DNA from: Oscillospiraceae bacterium
GTDB lineage: Bacteria > Bacillota > Clostridia > Oscillospirales > CAG-272
NCBI GenBank assembly: GCA_015063695.1
Contig: SVTQ01000008.1
Coordinates: 1-64,000 of the forward strand
Length of the DNA stretch: 64,000 bases
Direction of reading: 5' to 3'
Shown here: positions 15,083-22,293 of the stretch, in pieces
Layout: every line of letters begins with the position of its first letter
How positions within the stretch are numbered: position 1 is the first letter of the stretch
The notes under the pieces: generated by a model
Told to the model about the DNA's origin: nothing
Databases searched by the model: none
The model's input: only the letters and a program-made list of their open reading frames with translations
Position numbers and translations under genes: made by a program

Positions 15083-16642
15083 ATGAAATACTGTGTTTTG
15101 CCGTCCTATATATGGACTTATCCCGATATACATTACTATCCCGAAGGCAAAGAAGCAGCACGGCTTCTCGCCCTCAGAGGGGGATACGCCGCCTTTCAGC
15201 TCCACGTGTGGGATGCCGAAGGTGAACTACTCACTGCAGTTTGCGAAGGCTTTGAGGGCGAAAGATACGCCGTAATTCCCATTCCCGTTGAAAGCTGTCC
15301 CGGAATTGAAGAACCGACGGAGCATTTCCCCGAAAGAAAAGCACCCTTCAAGGTCGGCGACTGCCTTATGCCCATAGAAGAAAAAGCCTCCCTTTCAAAA
15401 GGAAGCGCAACTCTTTATTTTGCTGTCCCCGTGCCCCTTGATGCAAAGGGCAATACCGAAGGCAGGATCATAATCTCAGACGGTAAAGAAACGGCAGAAG
15501 TGCCCGTCACCATTGAAGCTTCAAGCGCAAAGATCCCCGAAGAAAAACTGAATATCGCCATGGGCTGCGACTTTGTCAGCATGGCGGAATACCATAAAAT
15601 AACCACAAGAGAAGACTTCGAAAAAACACAGACACAGTACATGTCCCTTCTCCGCCGTCAGCATCAGACCCATATATACATGCACGGACCGAGACCTATG
15701 TTCAAAAACGGCAAATGGGAGTTCAACCACGAATTTTTCAACAAATTTGCAAAAAAAGCCCTGGATATGGGCTTTAAGAAGATATTCCTTCACGGAGTGG
15801 GCTTCAGACGGGCATGGGACGCACCCGATATCATGTGCGGAAAGATCGATCTTCTCTCCGAGGAAGGCTATAAATATCTGAGAGAATACCTCACCGCCCT
15901 TCGCGAAAACCTGAGGGAGCAGGGCTGGCTTGACAAAGATATTTTCCATCTCGGCCTCTGCGACGAGCCAAACGATATCAATGCGCTGAACTACCGCGCC
16001 CTTGCAGGCATGGTCAGAAAGCTTATCCCCGAAATAAAGCTCTACGATGCCACAAGCGGCGCCCCCATCTACGGCACCCTTGATATTTATATCCCGCGCG
16101 CGGATGAATACGAAAAGCACCGCGATATCTTCGATTACTATAAAAGCATCGGCGACGAGGTGTGGCACTACGTCTGCCTCTACCCCCGTGAAAAGGGCTA
16201 TATTAACCGCTTTATGGATATTCCTCTTCTTGCCACAAGGTACCTCTTCTGGGGAAACTACCGCTACGGTCTCACGGGATACGTCCACTGGACAGTCAAC
16301 TGCTACCAGAGCGGATGCGATCCTTTTAAGGAGAGCTGTCCACGCCACGTCAACGCAGGAAGCAAGAGCATCCTTCCCCCGGGCGACGATAAGCTTATCT
16401 ACCCCGGCACCGACGGAGGCGGCTGGATGTCCCTTCGCCTTGAAAACCACCGCGAGAGTGCCGAGGAATACGCAATGCTAAGGGCAGTGAAAGAATACGA
16501 TATAGCACTTGCAGACGAGATATGTGAAAGTGTGTTCCACAGCTTCAACAGCGTGGAATGGAGCGCGGAAAAATTTGAAAATGCCCGCCGCAGTCTCATA
16601 AAAGCATATGAAAAAGCAACGGCATCAGATCCCGTGCTCTGA
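15083..16642 (+). CDS. GH123/DUF4091-like protein
   Basis: 519 residues; ATG at 15083 with ACGGAG upstream. Residues about 1-150 are beta-rich. Residues about 160-480 resemble the TIM barrel of DUF4091/glycoside hydrolase 123 proteins: FHLGLCDEPNDINALNYRAL (a D-E pair), DIYIPRADEY, EVWHYVCLYPREKGYINRF, and the tail FWGNYRYGLTGYVHWTVN ... YPGTDGGGWMSLRLENHRE. GH123 enzymes remove N-acetylgalactosamine by substrate-assisted catalysis with an Asp-Glu pair, which would fit LCDEP. There is no signal peptide, so it would act on sugar inside the cell, if it is catalytic at all. Its stop codon overlaps an open frame that leads into the next gene. Confidence 0.65.
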   Translation: MKYCVLPSYIWTYPDIHYYPEGKEAARLLALRGGYAAFQLHVWDAEGELLTAVCEGFEGERYAVIPIPVESCPGIEEPTEHFPERKAPFKVGDCLMPIEEKASLSKGSATLYFAVPVPLDAKGNTEGRIIISDGKETAEVPVTIEASSAKIPEEKLNIAMGCDFVSMAEYHKITTREDFEKTQTQYMSLLRRQHQTHIYMHGPRPMFKNGKWEFNHEFFNKFAKKALDMGFKKIFLHGVGFRRAWDAPDIMCGKIDLLSEEGYKYLREYLTALRENLREQGWLDKDIFHLGLCDEPNDINALNYRALAGMVRKLIPEIKLYDATSGAPIYGTLDIYIPRADEYEKHRDIFDYYKSIGDEVWHYVCLYPREKGYINRFMDIPLLATRYLFWGNYRYGLTGYVHWTVNCYQSGCDPFKESCPRHVNAGSKSILPPGDDKLIYPGTDGGGWMSLRLENHRESAEEYAMLRAVKEYDIALADEICESVFHSFNSVEWSAEKFENARRSLIKAYEKATASDPVL

Positions 16643-16663
16643 TGAAGATGTTAATATCAACTC

Positions 16664-16691
16664 TTGATATTGTCAAAAAATCCGTTATAAA
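16664..16691 (+). promoter_or_regulatory. Promoter of the flavoprotein gene
   Basis: TTGATA (16664-16669), 16-base spacer, TATAAA (16686-16691), 35 bases before the chosen start. Confidence 0.55.
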
Positions 16692-16725
16692 TAATGAAAA
16701 ATCAATACGTGAGGTAAATGAACAA

Positions 16726-18096
16726 ATGAAATACGACGTAATAATCATTGGAGCAGGCCCCGGAGGTATCTTCGCAGCTTACGAGCTTGTGCAAAAAGCT
16801 CCCGAGCTCAAAATTGCCGTTTTTGAAGCAGGACATGCCCTTAATAAGCGCAAATGCCCCATTGACGGAGATAAGATCAAAAGCTGTATAAGCTGTAAAA
16901 GCTGCAGTATCATGAGCGGTTTCGGAGGAGCAGGTGCATTCTCCGACGGGAAATACAATATCACCAACGATTTCGGCGGCACTCTCTACGAATATATCGG
17001 TAAGAAAAAAGCTCTTGAGCTTATGAGATACGTTGACGAGATCAACCTGAAATACGGCGGCGAAGGAACAAAGCTCTACACCACCGAAGGAACGCCCTTC
17101 AAAACAAAGTGTATCCAGAACGACCTTCATCTGCTTGAAGCATCAGTCCGCCACCTGGGAACAGACATCAACTACGTCGTTCTTGAAAACGTGTACGACT
17201 ATCTAAAGGATAAAGTAAAGTTTTACTTTGATACCGCAGTCCTTTCCGTGCTCGACGAAAACGGAACGTATAAGATAATCTGCAAGGACGACACCTACGA
17301 ATGCGATTACTGTATTATTTCCGTGGGCCGAAGCGGAAGCAAATGGATGGAAACGGTCTGCAGAGATCTGAATATCACCACAAAATCCAACCGAGTTGAT
17401 ATCGGCGTGCGCGTTGAGCTTCCCGCGGCAGTTTTTGCTCATATCACCGACGAGCTTTACGAAAGTAAAATAGTTTACCGCACGGAAAAATACGGAGACA
17501 AGGTGCGTACCTTCTGTATGAATCCCAAGGGCGCAGTGGTAAGTGAAAATACAAACGGCATCATCACCGTTAACGGCCACAGCTACGAGGACCCCGCAAA
17601 GCAGACGAATAACACAAACTTTGCCCTGCTGGTTGCAAAGCATTTCTCCGAGCCCTTCAAGGACTCCAACGGCTACGGCGAATCCATCGCCCGTCTCAGC
17701 AACATGCTTGGCGGCGGAGTTATCGTTCAGCGCTTCGGAGACCTTATCCGCGGCCGACGTTCAACCCAGAGCCGTATTGATGAAGCCTTCATCACCCCCA
17801 CCCTGAGCGCAACTCCCGGAGACCTCAGCCTTGTTCTTCCCAAACGCCTCCTTGACGGTATCATAGAAATGATCTACGCCCTCGATAAGGTCGCCCCCGG
17901 TACGGCAAACGAAGATACACTGCTTTACGGCGTTGAAGTCAAGTTCTACAACATGGAAGTTGAAGTTGACGAGCACCTTGAATCCAACCATAAGGGTCTC
18001 TATATCATCGGAGACGGAAGCGGAATCACCCATTCCCTCTCCCATGCCTCCGCAAGCGGCGTCCACGTTGCACGAAACATCGCGAACAAATCATGA
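16726..18096 (+). CDS. FAD-dependent dehydrogenase of the COG2509 type
   Basis: 456 residues from the ATG at 16726, preceded by GAGGT; the longer frame to 16642 has no ribosome site and would run over the promoter. DVIIIGAGPGGIFAAYEL (residues 4-21) is the FAD-binding dinucleotide fold. CPIDGDKIKSCISCKSC (about residues 43-59) contains a CxxCxxC group after an earlier Cys and is followed by GFGGAGAFSDGKYN, a pattern I associate with the uncharacterised COG2509 dehydrogenases. IGDGSGITHSLSHASASG near the C-terminus closes the FAD site. Cytoplasmic. The substrate is unknown; the cysteine group could bind a metal or FeS cluster (inference). A strong terminator follows. Confidence 0.8.
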   Translation: MKYDVIIIGAGPGGIFAAYELVQKAPELKIAVFEAGHALNKRKCPIDGDKIKSCISCKSCSIMSGFGGAGAFSDGKYNITNDFGGTLYEYIGKKKALELMRYVDEINLKYGGEGTKLYTTEGTPFKTKCIQNDLHLLEASVRHLGTDINYVVLENVYDYLKDKVKFYFDTAVLSVLDENGTYKIICKDDTYECDYCIISVGRSGSKWMETVCRDLNITTKSNRVDIGVRVELPAAVFAHITDELYESKIVYRTEKYGDKVRTFCMNPKGAVVSENTNGIITVNGHSYEDPAKQTNNTNFALLVAKHFSEPFKDSNGYGESIARLSNMLGGGVIVQRFGDLIRGRRSTQSRIDEAFITPTLSATPGDLSLVLPKRLLDGIIEMIYALDKVAPGTANEDTLLYGVEVKFYNMEVEVDEHLESNHKGLYIIGDGSGITHSLSHASASGVHVARNIANKS

Positions 18097-18130
18097 CCCT
18101 CGGCCGTGCCGATGATTTTCGGAATACAAC

Positions 18131-18173
18131 AAAAAGGGATGTAAAAAACTCGTCGTTTTTTACATCCCTTTTT
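18131..18173 (+). terminator. Strong terminator after the flavoprotein gene
   Basis: AAAAAGGGATGTAAAAAAC pairs with GTTTTTTACATCCCTTTTT around a 5-base loop, 34 bases after the stop codon. Confidence 0.9.
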
Positions 18174-18214
18174 CAGCACCAATAGGTGATATATATTTTT
18201 GGTATGGCGGCGGA

Positions 18215-18332
18215 GAACGATCTGCTTTGCAATTATCGTTTCTTTCTTTTCTTTGATGAGGTACTTATGAAGCTTTACGATTCGAGCGGCGAAAAGGAGG
18301 GATTTGTCGATTAACGGATTTTCTTTTTTCAT
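18215..18332 (-). pseudogene. Truncated four-helix-bundle protein gene (left direct-repeat copy)
   Basis: The first 39 or so codons (KKENPLIDKSLLFAARIVKL...) match the intact gene at 20881-21237 with a constant offset of 2,905 bases. The reading breaks at 18215, where similarity stops. It is the distal part of a 304-bp direct repeat (18215-18518 and 21120-21423), so this is the remnant left by the event that duplicated the repeat. Confidence 0.85.
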
Positions 18333-18474
18333 AACTTTCACCTCATTTTTAAAGAATAAAGAAAAAAGAATAAAGAATAGAGAATAAATATGAAGCGGCG
18401 AAGCCGCCCTATTTTTATTTCTTATTTATTCTCTATTCTTTCTTCTTTTAGGCGAGCTTGCCTCGCCGCTTCTC

Positions 18475-18518
18475 TGGCGCGCCCGGCGGGAATCGAACCC
18501 ACAACTAACCCTTAGGAG
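18475..18518 (-). tRNA. tRNA-Arg(CCT) fragment, 3' half only
   Basis: Matches the 3' part of the intact gene at 21380-21454, from the anticodon loop through the T-arm (GGTTCGATTCCCGC) to CCA. The acceptor strand reads CGGGCGC instead of TGGGGGT, so it could not pair with the intact gene's 5' strand (GCCCCCA). It therefore came from a different tRNA-Arg gene or has diverged. Not functional. Confidence 0.85.
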
Positions 18519-18727
18519 ATACTGAGGAAAACGGCTTTCGTGTTCCTCATAATACCTAAAAATCCCCTGCTGTCAGGGGATTTTTAAGGTTAATATGTTA
18601 TCTTGTGTTACACCGTTACCGCTGGTTTTATGCTGTTTTACATTGTCCGATTAGCAATCTATTAGCAAGACTCGTGAATTTAGGGTGGTGGTAATGAGCG
18701 TATTGTATTTCATCATATGTTATAAAA
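18519..18727. other. Intergenic stretch at the left end of the insertion
   Basis: A hairpin with stem AAAATCCCCTG/CAGGGGATTTTT (about 18556-18586) looks like a terminator. Near 18650-18668 there are two close copies of ATTAGCAA (GATTAGCAATCTATTAGCAA), possibly recombinase half-sites. No gene is seen. Confidence 0.45.
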
Positions 18728-20533
18728 TCACTCTTTAACTATAATCATCCTACCCATAATTAAATGATTAGACTTATCGAATATGTTCTCTTTTTCCAAA
18801 GTTTTAAAATCCACTTTTTTGTTAACTTCGGTAATAGGAATATCTTTTCTTATAACATAATACTTCGGGATATATATTTCGGGACATTTGCTTCTTATTA
18901 ACGCGTCCAATTCATTGATAAGCTCTTCGTTTATATCATTTTCAGGTACAATATGAGCAACAGGGACTTCTCTTTCTTCCGTGTCATCATATTTAACACA
19001 ACAACAATCGTTAATTAAAGAATGAGATTTTATAGTGTCCTCGATAGTTCCGAGCCACACTTTACCACCACTTCGTGTAAGCATTCGTTTTGCTCGACCG
19101 CAATGATAAACTCTGCCTTCTTTATCCATATAACACAAATCGTCGGTATGTAACCACACCTTACCATCTTTATGTATACGAAGCATTTTCTTCGTTTCGT
19201 CAGGATTCTTGATATACCCCTTCATCACGGTAGGACCAGAGATGCAGAGTTCGCCAATTTCACCATACTTCTTTTCTTCTAACTTTTCAGGGTCAAATTC
19301 ATCATATGGCATATAATCAAAGACACCTATTTCAGCATACTTCAAAGGGATGCCTATACTACCTTTCTTGAGTGCAGGTTTTATAGAGTATATTACACCG
19401 GCCATACTTTCTGTAAGACCATATCCCTGCTTAATCCAAGTATCACAATTTTTAGATTTTGAAAACTCGTGATAAGCAATTTCCTCTTCTTCGTGCAACT
19501 TATCTCCACCCGAAATAGGATCTGTTGCAAAACAAAGGTCATCTATTCCGGATTCACGAATACTTTTAAACAAAATTGGTCCTGCCATAAACACATTGGG
19601 ACGATGTTCTTTAATCAAAGAAGGATATTCTTCAATTGAGAATTTGGAAATCAAATTAACCGATACGCCACAGCACATGAGATTATAAGTAGCGTTAAAG
19701 TAATATGAAACAGCAGGCGGAAGAATACTCATAGATGTCTTGGGCGCATAAAACTCCATTTCGCTATTCATAAAAGAACATGCGCTCGCAATAATGCTAT
19801 CGTTAGTTGTTTCAACGCCTTTTGCGCCGCCAGTCGTTCCACCGGTATACATAATAACGCTTACATTTTGTCCGCCGTTATTAATTGTTTGGTAATCTGT
19901 GCCCTTGTAAAGTTTTTTCCACTTGTTATATTTTAAAAACTGCGGGGAAAGCTTTATTGAATTTCCAGACTGACCAACAATGCTTTTAAAGTTTTCTATA
20001 AACAGTTTAATTACTGCCATCTTGCTCATTGATACAGTTACTGGAACCGTAATAACTTTATTTATCGTTTTAGAAAGCCCCAAATCCATAGCTCCAACAA
20101 CATTTTGAAGAATGAATGAGATGTCAGATACAAATAGGTATTTTGACTCTGTTAACTCACACATAAATTTAATTCTTTCAGGACTCTCGTCAAATTTAAT
20201 AAGATTTGTCGTAGCCCCCATCTTACAAAGCGCAAACCAAAAGAATATTGCTTCAGGAACATTAAGGAATACAAAGGAAACCGTATCTCCTTCTTTAATA
20301 CCCATAGCCGTCAAACGAGCAATAGTTTTCTCAACTTCTGTTTTTATGTCATTTGTTGTGTATTTGTTTCCGTAGTATTCCAACAAGGGGTGATTATAGT
20401 CTTTTGTAATCTCCAGAAAAAAGTCATAGCAGTTCTTTCCAAACGGGATTTCGGGCAAAGAGGAATCTTTGTACCATTTCATCCAAGGTTTGTCAATAGA
20501 GGCATAACCTGTAAGTTTTTGTTCTGTGTTCAT
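18728..20533 (-). CDS. AMP-forming acyl-CoA synthetase / AMP-binding enzyme
   Basis: 601 residues from the ATG at 20533 with AAGGAGAG upstream. YTGGTTGGAKG (about residue 235) is the ATP/AMP-binding P-loop of ANL enzymes, KQGYGLTES (about 375) the A5 motif, LHTDDLCYMDKEGRVYHCGRAKRML (about 460-485) the A7/A8 hinge region. GGKVWLGTIEDTI and the C-terminal lysine in EVNKKVDFK (A10) are also present, so all catalytic motifs are intact. The acid substrate (fatty or aromatic) cannot be told. Codon and base use are clearly AT-richer than in the flanking core genes, and it stands alone inside the tRNA-bounded insertion, which points to horizontal transfer. A terminator-like hairpin sits in its leader. 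Confidence 0.85.
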   Translation of the reverse strand: MNTEQKLTGYASIDKPWMKWYKDSSLPEIPFGKNCYDFFLEITKDYNHPLLEYYGNKYTTNDIKTEVEKTIARLTAMGIKEGDTVSFVFLNVPEAIFFWFALCKMGATTNLIKFDESPERIKFMCELTESKYLFVSDISFILQNVVGAMDLGLSKTINKVITVPVTVSMSKMAVIKLFIENFKSIVGQSGNSIKLSPQFLKYNKWKKLYKGTDYQTINNGGQNVSVIMYTGGTTGGAKGVETTNDSIIASACSFMNSEMEFYAPKTSMSILPPAVSYYFNATYNLMCCGVSVNLISKFSIEEYPSLIKEHRPNVFMAGPILFKSIRESGIDDLCFATDPISGGDKLHEEEEIAYHEFSKSKNCDTWIKQGYGLTESMAGVIYSIKPALKKGSIGIPLKYAEIGVFDYMPYDEFDPEKLEEKKYGEIGELCISGPTVMKGYIKNPDETKKMLRIHKDGKVWLHTDDLCYMDKEGRVYHCGRAKRMLTRSGGKVWLGTIEDTIKSHSLINDCCCVKYDDTEEREVPVAHIVPENDINEELINELDALIRSKCPEIYIPKYYVIRKDIPITEVNKKVDFKTLEKENIFDKSNHLIMGRMIIVKE

Positions 20534-20559
20534 TTTTATACTCTCCTTAAAAATAAAAA

Positions 20560-20583
20560 GTGCGGCTACCGAAGTAACCGCAC
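20560..20583 (-). terminator. Terminator-like hairpin in the leader of the acyl-CoA synthetase gene
   Basis: On the minus strand GTGCGGTTAC pairs with GTAGCCGCAC around TTCG and is followed by TTTTTATTTTT, then the ribosome site and start codon 27 bases later. It could be an attenuator, or the end of an upstream transcript. Confidence 0.6.
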
Positions 20584-20598
20584 AAAAACGCAAACTCC

Positions 20599-20775
20599 GA
20601 TAGTCGCCAAACTAACTCAATATGAAATGGGCGTAAAAGCACACATATATATTGTTGGAATCTGCATTTTATCAAATTCATTACAATATATATGTATGAC
20701 AAAAAAGAGCATAATATCCTATAAAAAAGAAAAATACACCCAATTATACACATATTAAGTTAGTTTGGCACTATC
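20599..20775. repeat. Fold-back element with ~25-bp terminal inverted repeats
   Basis: GCCAAACTAACTCAATATG (20606-20624) and its complement (20751-20769, one mismatch) are flanked outside by GATAGT on one side and ACTATC on the other. Nested inside, ACATATATATTGT and ACAATATATATGT are also perfect complements. The ~175-bp unit has no gene and looks like a MITE or a long structured leader. It fills most of the 347-base gap 20534-20880. Confidence 0.6.
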
Positions 20776-20880
20776 AGTTTACCACAAATTGCAACAAAAT
20801 ACAATAAAAAAAGAAAAAACTCACCACAAAAGGTAAAAAAATAGAAAGAACCGAAAACATTACGCTTTCGGCACTTTACG

Positions 20881-21237
20881 TTACTTATTTTCTTTAGATG
20901 TATTGAGTGTTGAAACAAGAATCTTTTTGATTTCAAGACAATCTTTAAGAAGGGAGTCGCCTTCTTTTTTCGTTATATATTCCGATAAAACAAGAAGGCG
21001 GAGCCAATACTCCGTTTCGGCAGTTTCTTTAAGAGATATTTGAAGTTTGGCAATAAAATCCGGCTTACTTATACCGTATATCGCTTCGTTGGCATTTGCG
21101 CCGATCGATGTAGCACTGCGAACGATCTGCTTCGCAATTATCGTTTCTTTCTTATCTTTGGTTAGGTACTTGTGGAGCTTTACGATTCGAGCGGCGAAAA
21201 GGAGGGATTTGTCGATTAACGGATTTTCTTTTTTCAT
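20881..21237 (-). CDS. Four-helix-bundle protein (S23/IVS-type)
   Basis: 118 residues from the ATG at 21237 (AAGGTG upstream; a GTG at 21246 lies within that site). The pattern KSLLFAARIVKLHKYL ... KQIVRSATSIGANANEA ... KLQISLKETAETEYWLRLLV is that of the small four-helix-bundle proteins first found in 23S rRNA intervening sequences and related to the Avd accessory protein of diversity-generating retroelements. They form pentameric rings and often lie beside mobile DNA; their function is mostly unknown. A truncated copy lies at 18215-18332 and a divergent second intact gene at 29355-29723. No reverse transcriptase is present in the window. Confidence 0.85.
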   Translation of the reverse strand: MKKENPLIDKSLLFAARIVKLHKYLTKDKKETIIAKQIVRSATSIGANANEAIYGISKPDFIAKLQISLKETAETEYWLRLLVLSEYITKKEGDSLLKDCLEIKKILVSTLNTSKENK

Positions 21238-21379
21238 AACTTTCACCTTATTTTTAAAGAATAAAGAAAAAAGAATAAAGAATAATGAATAAATATGAAG
21301 CGGCGAAGCCGCCCTATTTTTATTTCTTATTTATTCTCTATTCTTTCTTCTTTTAGGCGAGCTTGCCTCGCCGCTTCTC

Positions 21380-21454
21380 TGGCACCCCCAGCGGGAATCG
21401 AACCCACAACTAACCCTTAGGAGGGGTTTGTTATATCCATTTAACTATGGGGGC
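21380..21454 (-). tRNA. tRNA-Arg (anticodon CCT)
   Basis: 75 bases including encoded CCA. Acceptor GCCCCCA pairs with TGGGGGT; the anticodon stem AACCC/GGGTT encloses CTCCTAA; the T-arm reads GTGGGTTCGATTCCCGC. It is the right boundary of the 304-bp direct repeat. A GCGAGG/CTCGC-type hairpin 20 bases downstream probably ends the transcript. Confidence 0.93.
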
Positions 21455-21494
21455 GTATTCACCTCCGCATTTCTGCGAAGGATTCTTTGCATCT

Positions 21495-21521
21495 GTAGGG
21501 GACGACGTCCTCGACGTCCCG
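21495..21521 (+). repeat. GTAGGGG hairpin repeat (family 1), copy e
   Basis: GTAGGGGACG ... CGTCCCG, with a stem unrelated to copies a-d but the same fixed edges. Confidence 0.65.
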
Positions 21522-21538
21522 TTTACTTAAGATTTTCC

Positions 21539-21922
21539 TCAGTCAAGCTTCGCGTAAGTCTTCTTAACAAAGGACTCGCACTTTATCACAAATCTCTCGT
21601 GCTCACCCTCGCCGATAAGACCCTTTTCGTCGAAAGCCTTAACGGAAAAAACGAGACGTCTGCCGTCAACCTCTTCGAGAGTACACTCAGCAGTGATATT
21701 CATTCCCACGGGAGTTGCCGCAAGGTGTTTAACGTTTACAAAAGTACCAACGGTGGAAAGGCCTTCCTCAAGGTGAGGCTGAACACATGTGTAGCAGGTC
21801 TTTTCCATAAGAGCTATCATTGAAGGAGTGGAAAAAACGCGGAGAGTTCCGCTTCCCATTGCGGCGGCAGTGTTGGTTTCATCTGCCATAACGGTTTCTG
21901 TGTGTCTGAGTCCCTTTTCCAT
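21539..21922 (-). CDS. Hotdog-fold thioesterase (FlK-like)
   Basis: 127 residues from the ATG at 21922 with GGAGG nine bases upstream. GSGTLRVFSTPSMIALME (about residues 23-40) and GTFVNVKHLAATPVGM (about 60-75) match the fluoroacetyl-CoA thioesterase-like hotdog family, where a Thr, Glu and His are catalytic (here S/T near 32, E40 and H68 by eye). It would hydrolyse a short acyl-CoA in the cytoplasm; the real substrate is unknown because fluoroacetate resistance is only one member's role. Single gene, downstream of a repeat-rich region. Confidence 0.82.
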   Translation of the reverse strand: MEKGLRHTETVMADETNTAAAMGSGTLRVFSTPSMIALMEKTCYTCVQPHLEEGLSTVGTFVNVKHLAATPVGMNITAECTLEEVDGRRLVFSVKAFDEKGLIGEGEHERFVIKCESFVKKTYAKLD

Positions 21923-21986
21923 ATATAACCTCCGGCAAAGAACCCCAAAACAGCGAAAAATGTTTGACTTTAGCATGTGATGAAGG

Positions 21987-22075
21987 CACCGTTTTCTGTT
22001 GGCTCTTGGCTACTCCTCATCCACCGCTAAAGCGATCCCCCTTCTCCCTCAGGAGAAGGCAGACTTCGGGGGCTC
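21987..22075. repeat. Family-3 repeat, uninterrupted copy (empty site)
   Basis: Contains TTTTCTGTTG, then CTACTCCTCATCCACC, then CCCCTTCTCCCTCAGGAGAA. The reverse complement of 48565-48675 has the same three blocks in order, but with a 43-base family-2 hairpin inserted before the last block. The repeat fills most of the 371-base gap between the thioesterase and htpG. Confidence 0.7.
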
Positions 22076-22222
22076 CGCAAATTTTCAAAAATACATTAAA
22101 AGTATATCACACCTGCAGAAGCTTTTCAAGTATATTTTTCCAAAATCCTAAAATGAATATGACCCTTCCCTTTTTTCGAGCTTTTGTGAGCAAAACTTTG
22201 GAAGATAATAACAAAAATCCTG

Positions 22223-22251
22223 TTGACTTGATATTTGAAAGGTACTATAAT
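22223..22251 (+). promoter_or_regulatory. htpG promoter
   Basis: TTGACT (22223-22228), 17-base spacer, TATAAT (22246-22251). No CIRCE or CtsR-like repeat is seen next to it. Confidence 0.85.
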
Positions 22252-22293
22252 ATATAGTGAGATATAATATATAATTCCACGGAGGCGATATAA

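Larger units (their letters stand above)
18215..21423. mobile_element. Insertion at tRNA-Arg(CCT) bounded by 304-bp direct repeats
   Basis: 18215-18518 and 21120-21423 align without a gap at an offset of 2,905. The left copy holds a truncated four-helix-bundle gene and the 3' half of a tRNA-Arg; the right copy holds the intact versions of both. Both repeats end at the same base in the tRNA anticodon loop (CTTAGGAG). Between them lies AT-rich DNA with a single acyl-CoA synthetase gene. tRNA 3' ends are standard integrase targets, but no integrase gene remains, so this is a relic or a segment moved by recombination. Confidence 0.7.

Noticed and set aside
20881-21237. Diversity-generating retroelement accessory gene (Avd)
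   Set aside because: The four-helix-bundle fold is shared, but there is no reverse transcriptase, template repeat or variable gene in the window.
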